Shown piece after piece: positions 17,934-28,232 of a stretch of 64,000 nucleotides of DNA. The notes beneath the pieces were generated by a model. It made no database searches and was not told the origin of the DNA. It saw nothing but the letters and a program-made list of their open reading frames with translations. The stretch's first letter is position 1, and every line of letters starts with the position of its first letter. The position numbers were made by a program, and so were the translations under genes. The stretch is from Competibacter_A sp037045535 (GTDB lineage: Bacteria; Pseudomonadota; Gammaproteobacteria; Competibacterales; Competibacteraceae), in contig JBAOHI010000082.1 of NCBI GenBank assembly GCA_037045535.1, forward strand, positions 186,001 to 250,000, given 5' to 3'.

Positions 17934-18005
17934 TTGGGCGCTGCCGTTCTCTCTGCCAGGATGGAGAGTGCCGTCAGTATCGGGCCTGTCCTGTCTCCGA
18001 TCTCC

Positions 18006-21000
18006 TCAGCGTTCGATATTGTAGATCAGATCGGCGCCGGTTCCGCTGCTGCTGTTGGTCGATTCGAACGACAGGTGCTTGCCGATTCGGTATTTGACTT
18101 TGAAGGTATTGACGGCGTCGAGCAAGCCCACCCCGTAGCCGATATAGAGATCCGGCGTCAAGTACTTGCCGAGCATCAGCGAGGTATCCTTACCGCCGCT
18201 GCCGCCCAGCTCTATGGAATCCAGGCCGACGGCATCGCCCAGGTTTTTGGTGAGTCCGCTATCGCCTACACCCATGGCGCGGACGGCCTTGAATAAGAGC
18301 GCCGATTCGGAGCCGCTGCCGCTACCCGATGCCCGGCCCAGCACCAGGTAGGAAAGAATGTCGGGGTCAGGCATCTTGGGATCCGAGAACAAGGTGAGCT
18401 TGGGTTTTTTCAGCGTGCCCTGAATGCGCGCACCGGCGGTGATCTGGTCGCCAGATGTGGAGTTTTCAATCTGCCGCGCCACCCGCAACTCCAGGCCAGG
18501 ATTGTCGAGCGGGCTGCTGCTGTAAAGTAGCTGCCCCCGCTGAATTTGAATTTCCTCCCCGTATATTTTGTAGTTGCCGGCGACTACTTCGACGCTCCCG
18601 CTGCCGCGGGGGGCCAACTGCGGGGTTTCCTCGACCAGCAGATTACCTTTTAGCTTGCCCTTGAATGCCGAGGTATCCAGTTGTACGTCATCGCCCAGGA
18701 TGACGCGTACCTTGGCGAAAATATCGGTGCCTTGCGATTTCGACTCGGGGGTTGCGCCACCGCGATCCTTGACGATGATGACATCCTCGGACGCCTTGAC
18801 CGTCCCCGGCCCCCCGCCGCTAGGCCGCAGATAAGCCTTCGGGACGGTGACCGTGCCGTCGATTCTGGCCTGTTGCTGGGTGAGGTCGAGCTTCAGATCC
18901 GGGCTGATCTGGATTTGCATGTCGGTGGTTTTGAGCGCCTGAAAATTCTCGCCTGCGATCGCCAGATTCAGTTGCGGTTTCAGGGGGTCGAGCTGTCCGG
19001 TCAAGCGTAATTGGCCAGGATCGGATTGAACGGATCCCGACAGTTGGAGCGGCCCTTGGCCGTTGCCGGTCGCGGTGAATCGCAGATTCTGCAATTTGAT
19101 GCCGGCATCCGGGACGGACAAACCGGCGTTTTCCAGCCGAATATCTCCCTGTAGCACCGGCTTGGAAAGCGCGCCATCGATGCTGAGATTGGCTTTCAAC
19201 TGTCCGGAAACATCCTGAATTTGCGGCATGAACGCCGATGACACTTTAAGGTCGCTGACGATGGCGTTGAGCTTGCCGCTAATCCGGGCGGCGCCGAGCG
19301 GATCCTGGACTTGCAGGGTAGCCTGTAATTGCCCGGTTTGGCCGAGGTCCAGCTTGGCTTGACCGTTGGCGGCGCGACCGTTCGTGTCCAGTTGCAAACC
19401 GCCGCCGTTAATGGCGAACCGGACCGGTTTGCCGTTGGCCGTCATGCTCAGGTTGCCGGGCGCGATATTCAGGGCCAGCTTGCCTTGCAAGGCTCCGCCA
19501 GTTTTACCGCTGGCGGTGGCTTCGCCGCCGACACTGGTGGCGAGCGTCATGCCTTGCGGCAGATAAGCCTTGAACCGTTCGGGAGTAAGGTTACTCAGTT
19601 GCACTCGACCGTTGAAATCACCGGATTGGCTCCATTGGCCTTGCAAGCACAAGCGGGTGGGAGCGCTGCTCAGGCAAACCGCATCGAGATTTGCTTCCTT
19701 GGCCGTGGCCCGAATCGCGGCGGGCTTGTCCAGGCTCCAGTTGCCGGCAACGGTGTCCTTGGCGCCGAGTTGAGTCAGGCGTCCTTGCCAAAGCATGGCG
19801 GGCATCGCCAGGTTGCCCGCGAGCGCGAGCGAGAAGCGACCGGGGTCGCCGATCAGTTCGGCCTTGAGATCGTGCGCGGCAGGCGTGCCGGAACCGTCGA
19901 GGTTGAGGGTTTTCCAGTTTTGACCGCCCAGCCGTAGCCCTTCGCCGGATACTTTCAGCAGCGAGCGATTGTTCCCACCGGTATCCACGTTTGCTTCCCC
20001 GCGCAAACGCTGGATTTGGGTGTCGCCTTGCCGCAAATTCTGCACCGTGAACTGGGCTGTCACTGCCGGGCGGTCACGCGATCCGCTCAGGGTGCCGGTA
20101 CTGGCGATGCTGCCGTCTAGGCTGGGAAGCAGCGATTTCAGTCGTGGTGCGTCCAGCGTCCAGCGCAGATCCCAGCGTTGCGTCAGCGATCCTTCGGCAT
20201 TGAGTCGGGTATCGCCGGCGGTCAACCGCAAGGCTTTGATCGTCAGATTCTGGTCTTGCAGGGCGATGTCGGCATTGCCGCGCACCGCCTGCCCGCTCAG
20301 GGTGCCGGCCAGTTCTTCCAGCAGGAGATGGGCGCGCAGGGCGGCGTTTTCCAGTCCGCCGTCGGTCTTGATGTGAAAATTCAGTTTGCCGGGCGCCTCC
20401 TGCCACTGAACGCCAGGGTTCAACCCTTCGCCGTTCAATGTCGCCTGCCAACTGATCGCGGGTGCCCAAGTGGCGTCGGCGGTGGCTTGCAGGGTGCCGG
20501 CCAGGGTCTGGCCGCTTAATTTTACGTCGCGCACGGCTTGATCCGAGCCCTGTCCGTTCGCAGTCCAGTGCCCCTGGGGAACATTCGGGCCGCGCAAGTC
20601 GGCGGTGAGCTGAAACCGGTAATCCTTGGGTGTGCCATCGGCGGCGAATTCGCCCTTGGGGCTTTCCACTTGCGCGGGCCCGGTCAAGGGCCAAGCCAGG
20701 AATTCCCATTGTCCGGAAATGTTGAAGAGTAACTCCGCGATTTGGATGTTGCCTTTGGCGTTCAATGTCAGCGGCCGGTCGACGGCGGCTATCTTCAGCT
20801 CATTGAGCTTGATCGCCTTCGGGTCGCCTTCGGCGGTGAAGCGCAGGTTTGCCGGACCCAGTTCGGGCACAGTGGCGTTGATTTCGCCCTGTCCCTGAAA
20901 CTGAGCCAGCACTCCGTGGGCATCGAGCCGGACCGTCAGTGGCTTGCCAGCCAGATCCGGGACAAACGGCTTGAGGTCAGCCACGTCCAGTTTAGCCTTG

Positions 21001-21785
21001 GCCGACCAAGCGGGTTTGGCCAAGGGATCGCGGACTTCTCCGCTCAGTTCCAGCGTGGCCGCGCCGGTGATTTGATGAGTGAGTTGCAACCGATTCTGTA
21101 ATTCGCCCTGGATTTCGCCTTCGCCGTTGAAGGTGCCGTAATCCGGAGTCAGCAGTTGCCAATTGAGGCGGGCTTGCAATGGATAGCCGCCAGTGGGGTT
21201 GACCCGACCGCTCAGGCGAACCTCGCCCAAAGGCGCGCGGGCTGCCAGGGTGTCGACGATCAAGCCATCGTTTCCGGTGTGAGCCTTGAGGTCGATGGTA
21301 TCCACCCGGATCGGCGCGGCTCCGGCAGGCACGATGAGAATATCGCGCCCTTGCAGGTCAGCGACATCGATCACGAGAGGGAGCTGGATATCGGGCAGAG
21401 TCAACGGTCCGGTCGCCGGCTCCGATTCGGGCTTGCTCGGCGGTAATTGTAGTTCCAAGCCGTCGAATCGGAGCTGGAGGAGGTTTAAGGTTCCACTGAA
21501 TAAATCCGCTGGCTTCCAGTCGAGATCGGCGCTGGCCAGAGCTACTTTCAGCGGACCGTCTTCGTACTGGAACCGCTCGATGTGTAGAGGGCCCAGCAAG
21601 CGACCGTCGATCCGGTCATAGCTCAATTGCCCTGACAGGATCCTCGGCGCCAGACCGAGCAGGGTGTGGATGCCCGTTTCGGTGGAGATCGCGATCCCGG
21701 CTGCCAGCAAGATCAGTAGCAATAGCAGCAGCGGCAGCGAGATCAGCCAGATCAGCAGCCGGCGCAGAAACGGAGGAACGCTCAC
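18006..21785 (-). CDS. tamB: Translocation and assembly module protein TamB
   Basis: 1259 residues, the usual TamB size. A single N-terminal transmembrane anchor (LLIWLISLPLLLLLLILLAAGIA, residues 10-32) is followed by more than 1000 residues of repeating beta-strand sequence (the AsmA-like hydrophobic groove that spans the periplasm) and the C-terminal DUF490 domain, with motifs such as ASGSGSESALLFKAVRAMG and LGKYLTPDLYIGYGVGLLDAVNTFKVKYRIGKHLSFES. TamB works with TamA in moving phospholipids between membranes and in assembling some outer-membrane proteins. Its ATG overlaps the tamA stop by four bases (ATGA), so translation is coupled. The link to phospholipid movement is noteworthy beside the lipid-remodelling cluster, but these genes are conserved housekeeping. 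Confidence 0.93.
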   Translation of the reverse strand: MSVPPFLRRLLIWLISLPLLLLLLILLAAGIAISTETGIHTLLGLAPRILSGQLSYDRIDGRLLGPLHIERFQYEDGPLKVALASADLDWKPADLFSGTLNLLQLRFDGLELQLPPSKPESEPATGPLTLPDIQLPLVIDVADLQGRDILIVPAGAAPIRVDTIDLKAHTGNDGLIVDTLAARAPLGEVRLSGRVNPTGGYPLQARLNWQLLTPDYGTFNGEGEIQGELQNRLQLTHQITGAATLELSGEVRDPLAKPAWSAKAKLDVADLKPFVPDLAGKPLTVRLDAHGVLAQFQGQGEINATVPELGPANLRFTAEGDPKAIKLNELKIAAVDRPLTLNAKGNIQIAELLFNISGQWEFLAWPLTGPAQVESPKGEFAADGTPKDYRFQLTADLRGPNVPQGHWTANGQGSDQAVRDVKLSGQTLAGTLQATADATWAPAISWQATLNGEGLNPGVQWQEAPGKLNFHIKTDGGLENAALRAHLLLEELAGTLSGQAVRGNADIALQDQNLTIKALRLTAGDTRLNAEGSLTQRWDLRWTLDAPRLKSLLPSLDGSIASTGTLSGSRDRPAVTAQFTVQNLRQGDTQIQRLRGEANVDTGGNNRSLLKVSGEGLRLGGQNWKTLNLDGSGTPAAHDLKAELIGDPGRFSLALAGNLAMPAMLWQGRLTQLGAKDTVAGNWSLDKPAAIRATAKEANLDAVCLSSAPTRLCLQGQWSQSGDFNGRVQLSNLTPERFKAYLPQGMTLATSVGGEATASGKTGGALQGKLALNIAPGNLSMTANGKPVRFAINGGGLQLDTNGRAANGQAKLDLGQTGQLQATLQVQDPLGAARISGKLNAIVSDLKVSSAFMPQIQDVSGQLKANLSIDGALSKPVLQGDIRLENAGLSVPDAGIKLQNLRFTATGNGQGPLQLSGSVQSDPGQLRLTGQLDPLKPQLNLAIAGENFQALKTTDMQIQISPDLKLDLTQQQARIDGTVTVPKAYLRPSGGGPGTVKASEDVIIVKDRGGATPESKSQGTDIFAKVRVILGDDVQLDTSAFKGKLKGNLLVEETPQLAPRGSGSVEVVAGNYKIYGEEIQIQRGQLLYSSSPLDNPGLELRVARQIENSTSGDQITAGARIQGTLKKPKLTLFSDPKMPDPDILSYLVLGRASGSGSGSESALLFKAVRAMGVGDSGLTKNLGDAVGLDSIELGGSGGKDTSLMLGKYLTPDLYIGYGVGLLDAVNTFKVKYRIGKHLSFESTNSSSGTGADLIYNIER

Positions 21786-23632
21786 AAATCAGGCCCGATG
21801 CTAAAGGAAAAGCGGAAGGTATCGCCCGGTGGACGGTCCAGTCCGGTCGCAAAATCGATGCGCACCGGCCCTACCGGCGAGCGCCAGCGCAGACCGACGC
21901 CGGTGCCGGTTTTCATGTCGGGCGACGCGCCGTCGAAGGCGTCACCGCTGTCGACAAATGCGGCGACACTCCAGGCATCCCACACTCGGCGCTCGTATTC
22001 CAGGCTGCCCACCAGCAGATTTTTGCCGCCTACGACCGTGCCGTCGCTGTCAGTAGGGCCGATTTTATTGTAGGCGTAGCCGCGCACGCTGGAATCACCG
22101 CCGGTGTAGAAGCGTAGCGAGGTTGGCAGATTCTCGAAATCCTCCAGGATCGCGGTCGCGCCGATATCCCCTCGGGCGATCAGACGGTTATCCTCGTTCA
22201 GGGCATGGATCCATTTCAGGTGCACGGTGCCTTGCAGGAAATTGATGTCTGAGAGCAACGCCGTCGAAGCGCCGCGCAGCTCGAACCCGAACAGTAAACC
22301 GCGGGTGGTGTACAGCCGGTCATCGGCATCGATCCAAGTCCAGTTTAAACCCGGAATCAGCAGGAGGGAGGTGGAACGGGGCTCGTTGCCGGCCTGATAG
22401 TCTTCATATTGGAGATTTAGGTTGTAGTTCTTTAACCATTTGCCAGCTTGTCGTTGCCAACCGCCGCCCAGGGCGATGCGTTCGAAGTCCTGGTCGTCGT
22501 AGTTCTGGAGGGTGTAGTTAGCGGTCAGAACGTATTCGTCGGTCGTTGGATTCTCGGCAGGGATCATGTACTTGAGGCCGAGGTACGATTTGATGGGAGA
22601 TAGCAGGAGTTCGGTTTCGTAGTGATGGCCCTGACTGTTGACCCAGCGCTGTTCCATTTTGAGTTTGCCGCGAACGCCGGTATCGGTGCCATAGCCTAGG
22701 CCGGCGCTGTATTTGTATTGTTTATTGAATGTCAGTTCGACATCGACCGGTGCGATGGCAGTGGCTGCGTCTGGCGAGGGGTTGATCTGGATCTGGCTGA
22801 AGTAGGGGCTGCCGCTCAAATCGGTTTGCAGTTTTAATAAATCGTTGGTGTCGTAGGGGTCGCCGGCTTTGAAATGGGGATAGCGATTCAACAGTTTGGG
22901 CGACAGGATGTCTTGTTTGAAGGTGATATCACCGAATCGGTAGCGCTTACCGGTATCGTAGTGCAACGTGATGCTGGCCTGGTAAGTCTGCAAGTCGATT
23001 TGAATGACACGCTCGACAAAACGAGCGTCGAAATAGCCGCGCTCGGTGGCCAGCGTTTCCAGGTTTAGCTTGAGCTGCTCATATTTGGGTTGATCGAGGG
23101 TCTGATTCTTGTCCAGGGGGGCGGTCGCCAGCAGCTTTTGGAAGGCCGGATCCTGAGCGCCTTCGCCAAGCACCCGCACGTCGACCGCGGCGAGGCGCAG
23201 CGCTCGGCCAGGCTGAATGCGATAACGGACTTCCCAGCCTTCCTGAGTTCGCTTGAGAGAGCCCTCGATGGTGGGTTCGTAATAACCGAAGGGTTGCAGC
23301 GCCTGTTGGATGTTGCGTTCGGCATTGCTGTGCAACCAGCGCAGCTCGGTTTCCTCCGGCGCCGGTTTGCCGGCGAAGCGGTTGATGTCGAGATAGGCCA
23401 GTACGTTATCGCGCGGTGGTCCCTCAACGCCTTCGACCAGAACGGTGACAGTGGCGCCTTCGGCAGCCGTACCTGTTGCCGGAGCGGCTGTACCTGTTGC
23501 CGGAGCGGCTGTACCTGTTGCCGGAGCGGCTGTGCCTGTTGCCGGAGCAGGTTGCTCCTGGGCGTCCAACGGTGCGGAAAGTAGTAAGAGGCAGCAGCAG
23601 AACAACAGCCGAAAGAAGGTCGAGTGAATCAT
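21782..23632 (-). CDS. tamA: Outer-membrane Omp85-family protein TamA
   Basis: About 616 residues: a signal peptide (MIHSTFFRLLFCCCLLLLSAPLDAQ), a low-complexity linker of four APATGTA units, three POTRA domains (about 65-285) and a 16-strand Omp85 barrel ending in the aromatic RFSFSIGPDL strand. The barrel carries the conserved VRGYAYNKIGP (VRGF-type) motif near residue 510. TamA inserts autotransporters and similar proteins into the outer membrane with TamB. The start at 23632 gives the cleanest signal peptide; the frame also has an ATG at 23650 and neither has a strong ribosome site. The 21-bp repeat linker is an oddity of this copy. Confidence 0.92.
   Translation of the reverse strand: MIHSTFFRLLFCCCLLLLSAPLDAQEQPAPATGTAAPATGTAAPATGTAAPATGTAAEGATVTVLVEGVEGPPRDNVLAYLDINRFAGKPAPEETELRWLHSNAERNIQQALQPFGYYEPTIEGSLKRTQEGWEVRYRIQPGRALRLAAVDVRVLGEGAQDPAFQKLLATAPLDKNQTLDQPKYEQLKLNLETLATERGYFDARFVERVIQIDLQTYQASITLHYDTGKRYRFGDITFKQDILSPKLLNRYPHFKAGDPYDTNDLLKLQTDLSGSPYFSQIQINPSPDAATAIAPVDVELTFNKQYKYSAGLGYGTDTGVRGKLKMEQRWVNSQGHHYETELLLSPIKSYLGLKYMIPAENPTTDEYVLTANYTLQNYDDQDFERIALGGGWQRQAGKWLKNYNLNLQYEDYQAGNEPRSTSLLLIPGLNWTWIDADDRLYTTRGLLFGFELRGASTALLSDINFLQGTVHLKWIHALNEDNRLIARGDIGATAILEDFENLPTSLRFYTGGDSSVRGYAYNKIGPTDSDGTVVGGKNLLVGSLEYERRVWDAWSVAAFVDSGDAFDGASPDMKTGTGVGLRWRSPVGPVRIDFATGLDRPPGDTFRFSFSIGPDL
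23469..23552. repeat. Four tandem 21-bp repeats inside tamA
   Basis: Units begin at 23469, 23490, 23511 and 23532 (plus strand GTACCTGTTGCCGGAGCGGC...). Units 1-3 are nearly identical and the fourth has drifted. They encode four copies of APATGTA between signal peptide and first POTRA domain, and being in frame could vary in number by slippage. Confidence 0.95.
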
Positions 23633-23816
23633 TGAGCCGGATCGGGTCATGATAAGCGGATGATCGGCGATGGGTCGTGGCGAAGAGGGTCGAAAATGGG
23701 GGCCATGATTTTCGGTACGGTCCGCGAGTCGTTGGCACTTATAATCGGTTTAGCATATTTCGCTGGGTTGAAAAAAGCCCGCTGTTGCGATTTTCGAAGG
23801 TAACCTGGAACCTATC

Positions 23817-24717
23817 ATGCCGCATTCGCAATACTCCTACGCTCGAATTTTTCATCGGCAATACACCTCTGGTGCAATTGCAACGCCTACCGGGTTCTAC
23901 CCGTAACTTGATTCTCGGCAAGCTGGAGGGTAACAATCCGGCCGGTTCGGTCAAGGATCGGCCGGCATTGAGCATGATCCAGCAAGCTGAAAAGCGCGGA
24001 GCCCTCCGCGCCGGCGAGGTGCTGATCGAAGCTACCAGCGGCAATACCGGTATTGCCCTGGCGATGATCGCGGCTATGAAGGGCTACCGACTGATGCTGG
24101 TCATGCCGGAAAACCAGAGTGCGGAGCGCCGCGCCGCAATGCGGGCCTACGGAGCTGAATTAATATTAGTGAGCCGGGAGGAGGGCATGGAAGGAGCTCG
24201 CGATCTCGCCACCCAATTGGAACAGGAAGGGCGAGGCAGGGTGCTGGACCAGTTCGGCAATCCCGACAATCCGCTGGCTCATTACCAAACCACCGGCCCT
24301 GAAATCTGGCGCGACACGCACGGGCAGATTACCCACTTCGTCAGTGCCATGGGGACCACTGGGACCATCATGGGGGTGTCGCGTTATCTGAAAGAGCGCA
24401 ATCCTGCGGTGCAAATTGTCGGTGTGCAGCCCACCGAGGGGTCTTTCATTGCGGGTATCCGCCGCTGGCCGCTGGAATATCTGCCAAAAATTTACGAGCC
24501 GGCGCGAGTGGACCGAATCATCGACGTCGAGCAAGTGGAAGCAGAGCACACTACCCGCCGGCTGGCCCGCGAAGAGGGCATTTGCTGCGGCGTATCGTCG
24601 GGCGGGGCGGTGGCGGCGGCGCTGCGGTTGTCGGCGGAGGTTGAGAACGCGATGATCGTCACCGTGATCTGCGACCGTGGTGACCGCTATCTCTCCACTG
24701 GGCTATTTTCGGATTAG
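23817..24717 (+). CDS. cysM: Cysteine synthase B, with an apparent +1 frameshift near its start
   Basis: O-acetylserine sulfhydrylase of the CysM type, which makes cysteine from O-acetylserine and sulfide or thiosulfate. PLP lysine is in NPAGSVKDRPAL; the phosphate loop TSGNTGIALAMIAA and the C-terminal GICCGVSSGGAV are intact. In the sequence as given, the conserved frame extends up to 23677 without a plausible start, giving a 346-residue protein with a non-family N-terminus. An ATG at 23817 starts MPHSQY in the next frame; deleting one base near 23835 fuses it to PTLEFFIGNTPLV and gives 299 residues, against 303 in E. coli. So the real start is probably 23817 with a one-base insertion in the sequence or gene. 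rlmD follows 10 bases after the stop. Confidence 0.85.
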
Positions 24718-24727
24718 AGAACGACAA

Positions 24728-26069
24728 ATGGGCAGTTCAGCAGCAAAAAAGCGACGAGCGCTAGCGGCGGCGGAACCATTTACCGTTCGCATCGAGGATT
24801 TGACTCATGAGGGCTACGGCGTGGCGCGGCGGGACGGCAAGGCTGTCTTCGTCGAAGGTGCGTTGCCGGGCGAGGAGGTGAGCTGCCGCTACACCGTCCA
24901 TCGAAGCCGCTACGACGAGGCGCGGGTCGTTGACGTGCTCGCACCATCCCCGGAACGGATCGAACCCCGCTGCGCCCATTTCGGAGTCTGCGGCGGCTGC
25001 GCCTTGCAGCATCTCGAACCCACTGGCCAGCTGGCCATTAAGCAACGCTGGTTGCTGGATAGCCTGACCCACATCGGCAAAGTCGAGCCGGAGCAGGTGT
25101 TGGAGCCGATGACCGGGCCGCTATGGGGCTATCGGCGACGAGCGCGCCTGGGGGTCAAGTGGGTGACCAAGAAAGGGCGGGTGCTGGTCGGTTTCCGCGA
25201 GCGGCACAGTCCGTATGTCGCTGATTTGCGCCGTTGCGAGGTGCTGGACGAGCGGGTCGGGGGGCTGCTGGAAGAACTGGCGCGGCTGATCGAGTCTCTG
25301 TCGATCCGCGACCGGCTACCCCAGATCGAGATTGCCGGCGGCGATGTATTGATGGGTTTGAGCTTTCGCGTGCTGGCGCCGCCCAGCGAGACAGATTTGG
25401 CGTTGCTGCGCACGTTTGGCGAGCAGCACGGTTTCGCGTTGTATCTGCAACCGGCCGGACCGGACAGCGTAGTGCCCATCAACGCCGAATCGTTGACGCC
25501 GAGCTATCACCTGCCGAATTTCAATCTGGAGTTGGCATTCCGGCCGTATCATTTCGTGCAAATCAATGCGGCCATCAATCGACAATTGGTCGAGCGGGTT
25601 GGTGCACTGCTTGAAATTGACCCGGGAGATCGGGTTCTCGATCTTTTCTGCGGGCTTGGTAATTTCACCCTAGCGCTGGCCCGGCGGGCGAGGGAAGTCA
25701 TCGGTGTGGAAGGCGATGCAAGCCTGATCGAATGGGCCAAGAGCAATGCGTCACGTAATAAGGTAGAAAACGCGTATTTTGAGCGCGCTGATTTGACCAG
25801 TAAGTTACCAGGAGAGTGTTGGTCTCGAACGCCAATATGATAAAATTTTGATTGATCCGCCCCGATCTGGTGCGTTGGAGTTGATGCCGCACTTGGCGGC
25901 GTTGGGAGCCCGGCGAGTGGTGTACGTCTCGTGCCATCCTGCTACCTTAGCTCGTGACGTCGGTGAGCTGGTCCATCGCTACGGTTTCCGGTTGAGTGCT
26001 GCGGGAATAGTGGACATGTTTCCGCATACTGCCCATGTCGAGTCGATCGCGATATTGGCCCGTGGATGA
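24728..26069 (+). pseudogene. rlmD: 23S rRNA (uracil-1939-C5)-methyltransferase RlmD, frameshifted
   Basis: RlmD (RumA) uses SAM and a 4Fe-4S cluster to methylate U1939 of 23S rRNA. Frame 1 (from ATG 24728) has the TRAM domain, cluster ligands CAHFGVCGGCALQ and RRCEVLD, and SAM motif DLFCGLGNFTLALA, but stops at about 25840 after a nonsense tail. The next frame continues exactly where needed with LERQYDKILIDPPRSGALEL, the catalytic Cys in VYVSCHPATLARD, and DMFPHTAHVES. One extra base between about 25817 and 25823 explains the break. Rejoined it is 446 residues (E. coli 433). An open extension before the ATG (to 24677) overlaps cysM and is not family-like. Either a sequencing insertion or a recent loss. 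Confidence 0.88.
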
Positions 26070-26105
26070 GTGCAATATTCTGGAAAGTAATTCAATTCGA
26101 AAGCC

Positions 26106-26183
26106 ATGGACGGATCGATTAGTCCATAGTGCCTTCGCTAGGGATTTGAAAGCGATGGCCGAGGAGCCACGCTATGTTAGGCC
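26106..26183 (+). other. Possible structured leader before the first TonB receptor
   Basis: Within the 123-bp gap after rlmD there are consecutive inverted repeats: ATGGAC/GTCCAT (26106-26111, 26122-26127) and GCCTTCGCT/AGCGATGGC (26131-26139, 26151-26159, one mismatch), then GGCC copies at 26157 and 26180. It matches no riboswitch that I recognise. Confidence 0.3.
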
Positions 26184-26192
26184 GGGTGTTTC

Positions 26193-28206
26193 GTGAGTCC
26201 AAAAAACCAAAATGGATGGTTTCAGTGGTTGGGGGCAACTTTACCGATCTGGTGTCTGGTAGTCAGTATCGAACCGGTGCTAGCGGCTGACCTGACACTC
26301 CTGAGTATTGAAGAATTGATGCAGGTACGGGTAGTGTCGGCTACCAAGCAAGCCCAGCCGTGGGCTGATACTGCCGCCGCCGTGTTTGTGATCACCGCTG
26401 ATGACATTCGCCGGTCGGGCGTGACCCATGTAATGGAGGCATTGCGGCTCGCGCCAGGCGTGCAGGTCGCGCGTATCGACTCCAGTCGCTGGGCCATCAC
26501 CATTCGCGGTTTCAATGGCCGCTTCGCCAACAAATTGCTGGTGATGATCGATGGCCGTTCAGTCTATACCCCAACTTTTTCCGGCGTGTACTGGGAAATC
26601 CAGGATATGCCGCTCGACAACATTGAACGGATCGAGGTCGTTCGCGGTCCCGGCGGCAGTTTGTGGGGCGCCAACGCCGTCAATGGCGTCATCAACATTA
26701 TCACCAAGCTAGCCAGGGATACCCAGGGGGGAATGGTGAGCGTGACCGCCGGCAATGAAGACCGCGCCATTGTCGAGGCCCGCTATGGCGGCAAACTGGG
26801 CGATACCGCGCAATACCGCGTCTACGGCCGCTATGCTGACCAAGACGGTTTCATCAGCCGGGATGGGCAGGATGCTGAGGACGACTGGAATCTACAACGT
26901 GGTGGTTTCCGGCTCGACTGGCAGCCCACAACACGGGACAACGTTACCGTCTCGGGCGATGTTTACGACGGTGACCTGCATCAAAATATGGTGATCCCTA
27001 CGCTGACCTCGCCTTACACCGAGCTTCTGCTGGACGATGCTCAAGGCGAATGGGCGCAGCGTACAGGCGCGCTGGGAACATCAAAACTCCTCAACTGAAC
27101 AAATCGCTCTGCAACTCTATTACCAGCAGGAAAAGCGCAGCGATTTGATGCAACAGTCGGAACTGGAAACCTTCGATGTAGATTTCCAGCATAGCTTCAA
27201 GCTTGGCGAGCGCCAGGCAATCGTCTGGGGATTGGATTATCGCCGCTACCAGGATCACTTCGGGTCAGCAGTGCTGGGGGGAGGTTTTTCGCCAGACGCG
27301 CAGACTACCCAACTATTCAGCCTGTTCGCGCAGGATCAGGTAGCGTTGACGGAGCGGCTGCAACTTACCTTGGGTGCCCGGGTCGAGCATAACGATTACA
27401 CCGGTTGGGAGTGGCAGCCCAACCTGCGCCTACTCTGGCAGCTTAGCGACGCTCAGCGGGTCTGGGGGGCAGTGTCGAGGGCGGTGCGTACCCCGTCGCG
27501 CGCTGAGGAGGATAGCTGGACGAATGTAACGACCGTATCGCCGTCACCGGAAACAGGAGGATTACCGGCTATCGTGGCGCTTGTCGGTGACGGGCGTTTC
27601 GAGGCGGAGCAGCTCACCGCCTACGAAATCGGTTACCGCACTTGGCTGAATAAAGATTTCTCCTTCGATTTTACCGTTTTTTATAACGACTACGATCACT
27701 TGTTGAGTATGGAGCAAGGGACGCCTTTACTCGGGACGTTGTTCGCCTCTTATCTGGTGTTTCCACTCTATTTTCGCAATTTCTTCTCCGATGACAACTA
27801 TGGCGCAGAAATGGCGGTAGATTGGCGGCCACTTGAAAAATGGCGATTGCAGCTCGCGTATTCCTATTTGTGGTCAAGACCGGAACAACAAGGTTGGAGC
27901 CCTCTCAATCAAATTTCGCTCTTATCGAGTTGGGAAATTAAGAATGATTTAGAATTCGACGCTTGGTTTTATTACATTGATCGGCTTGATTCATTGTCTA
28001 CATTGTCTCAATTAGGGATAGTCAGTGTCGATCCTTATCTAAATCTCACACTGCGATTGGCGTGGCGGCCCCGCAAGGATTTGGAGTTATCGCTGACGGG
28101 CGCTAATTTGTTGGATAAGAGTCACTTGGAATATGTACAGGAAGCTTATACTTTTCCGGTTGAAGTGCAGCGCAACATTTACGGCCAAGTGAAATGGTCT
28201 TTTTAA
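26193..28206 (+). pseudogene. TonB-dependent outer-membrane receptor 1, frameshifted
   Basis: A signal peptide, then a plug domain (SIEELMQVRVVSATK, DIRRSGVTHVMEALRLAPGVQVARID, IRGFNGRFANKLLVMIDGRSVY, IERIEVVRGPGGSLWGANAVNGVINI) and a beta barrel ending in an aromatic strand (YGQVKWSF). Frame 1 ends at 27098 in an unrelated tail, and the barrel continues in the next frame from 27037 (ANGRSVQARWEHQ). Deleting one G at 27045-27046 restores a 670-residue protein aligned throughout with receptor 2. Plug sequences of this SIEDLM type accompany YfiR-like proteins and sensor kinases; the ligand is unknown. Start GTG 26193 is the only reasonable in-frame start but lacks a clear ribosome site. Confidence 0.85.
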
Positions 28207-28232
28207 GATCACGCACGATCAGGGGAAATCCA

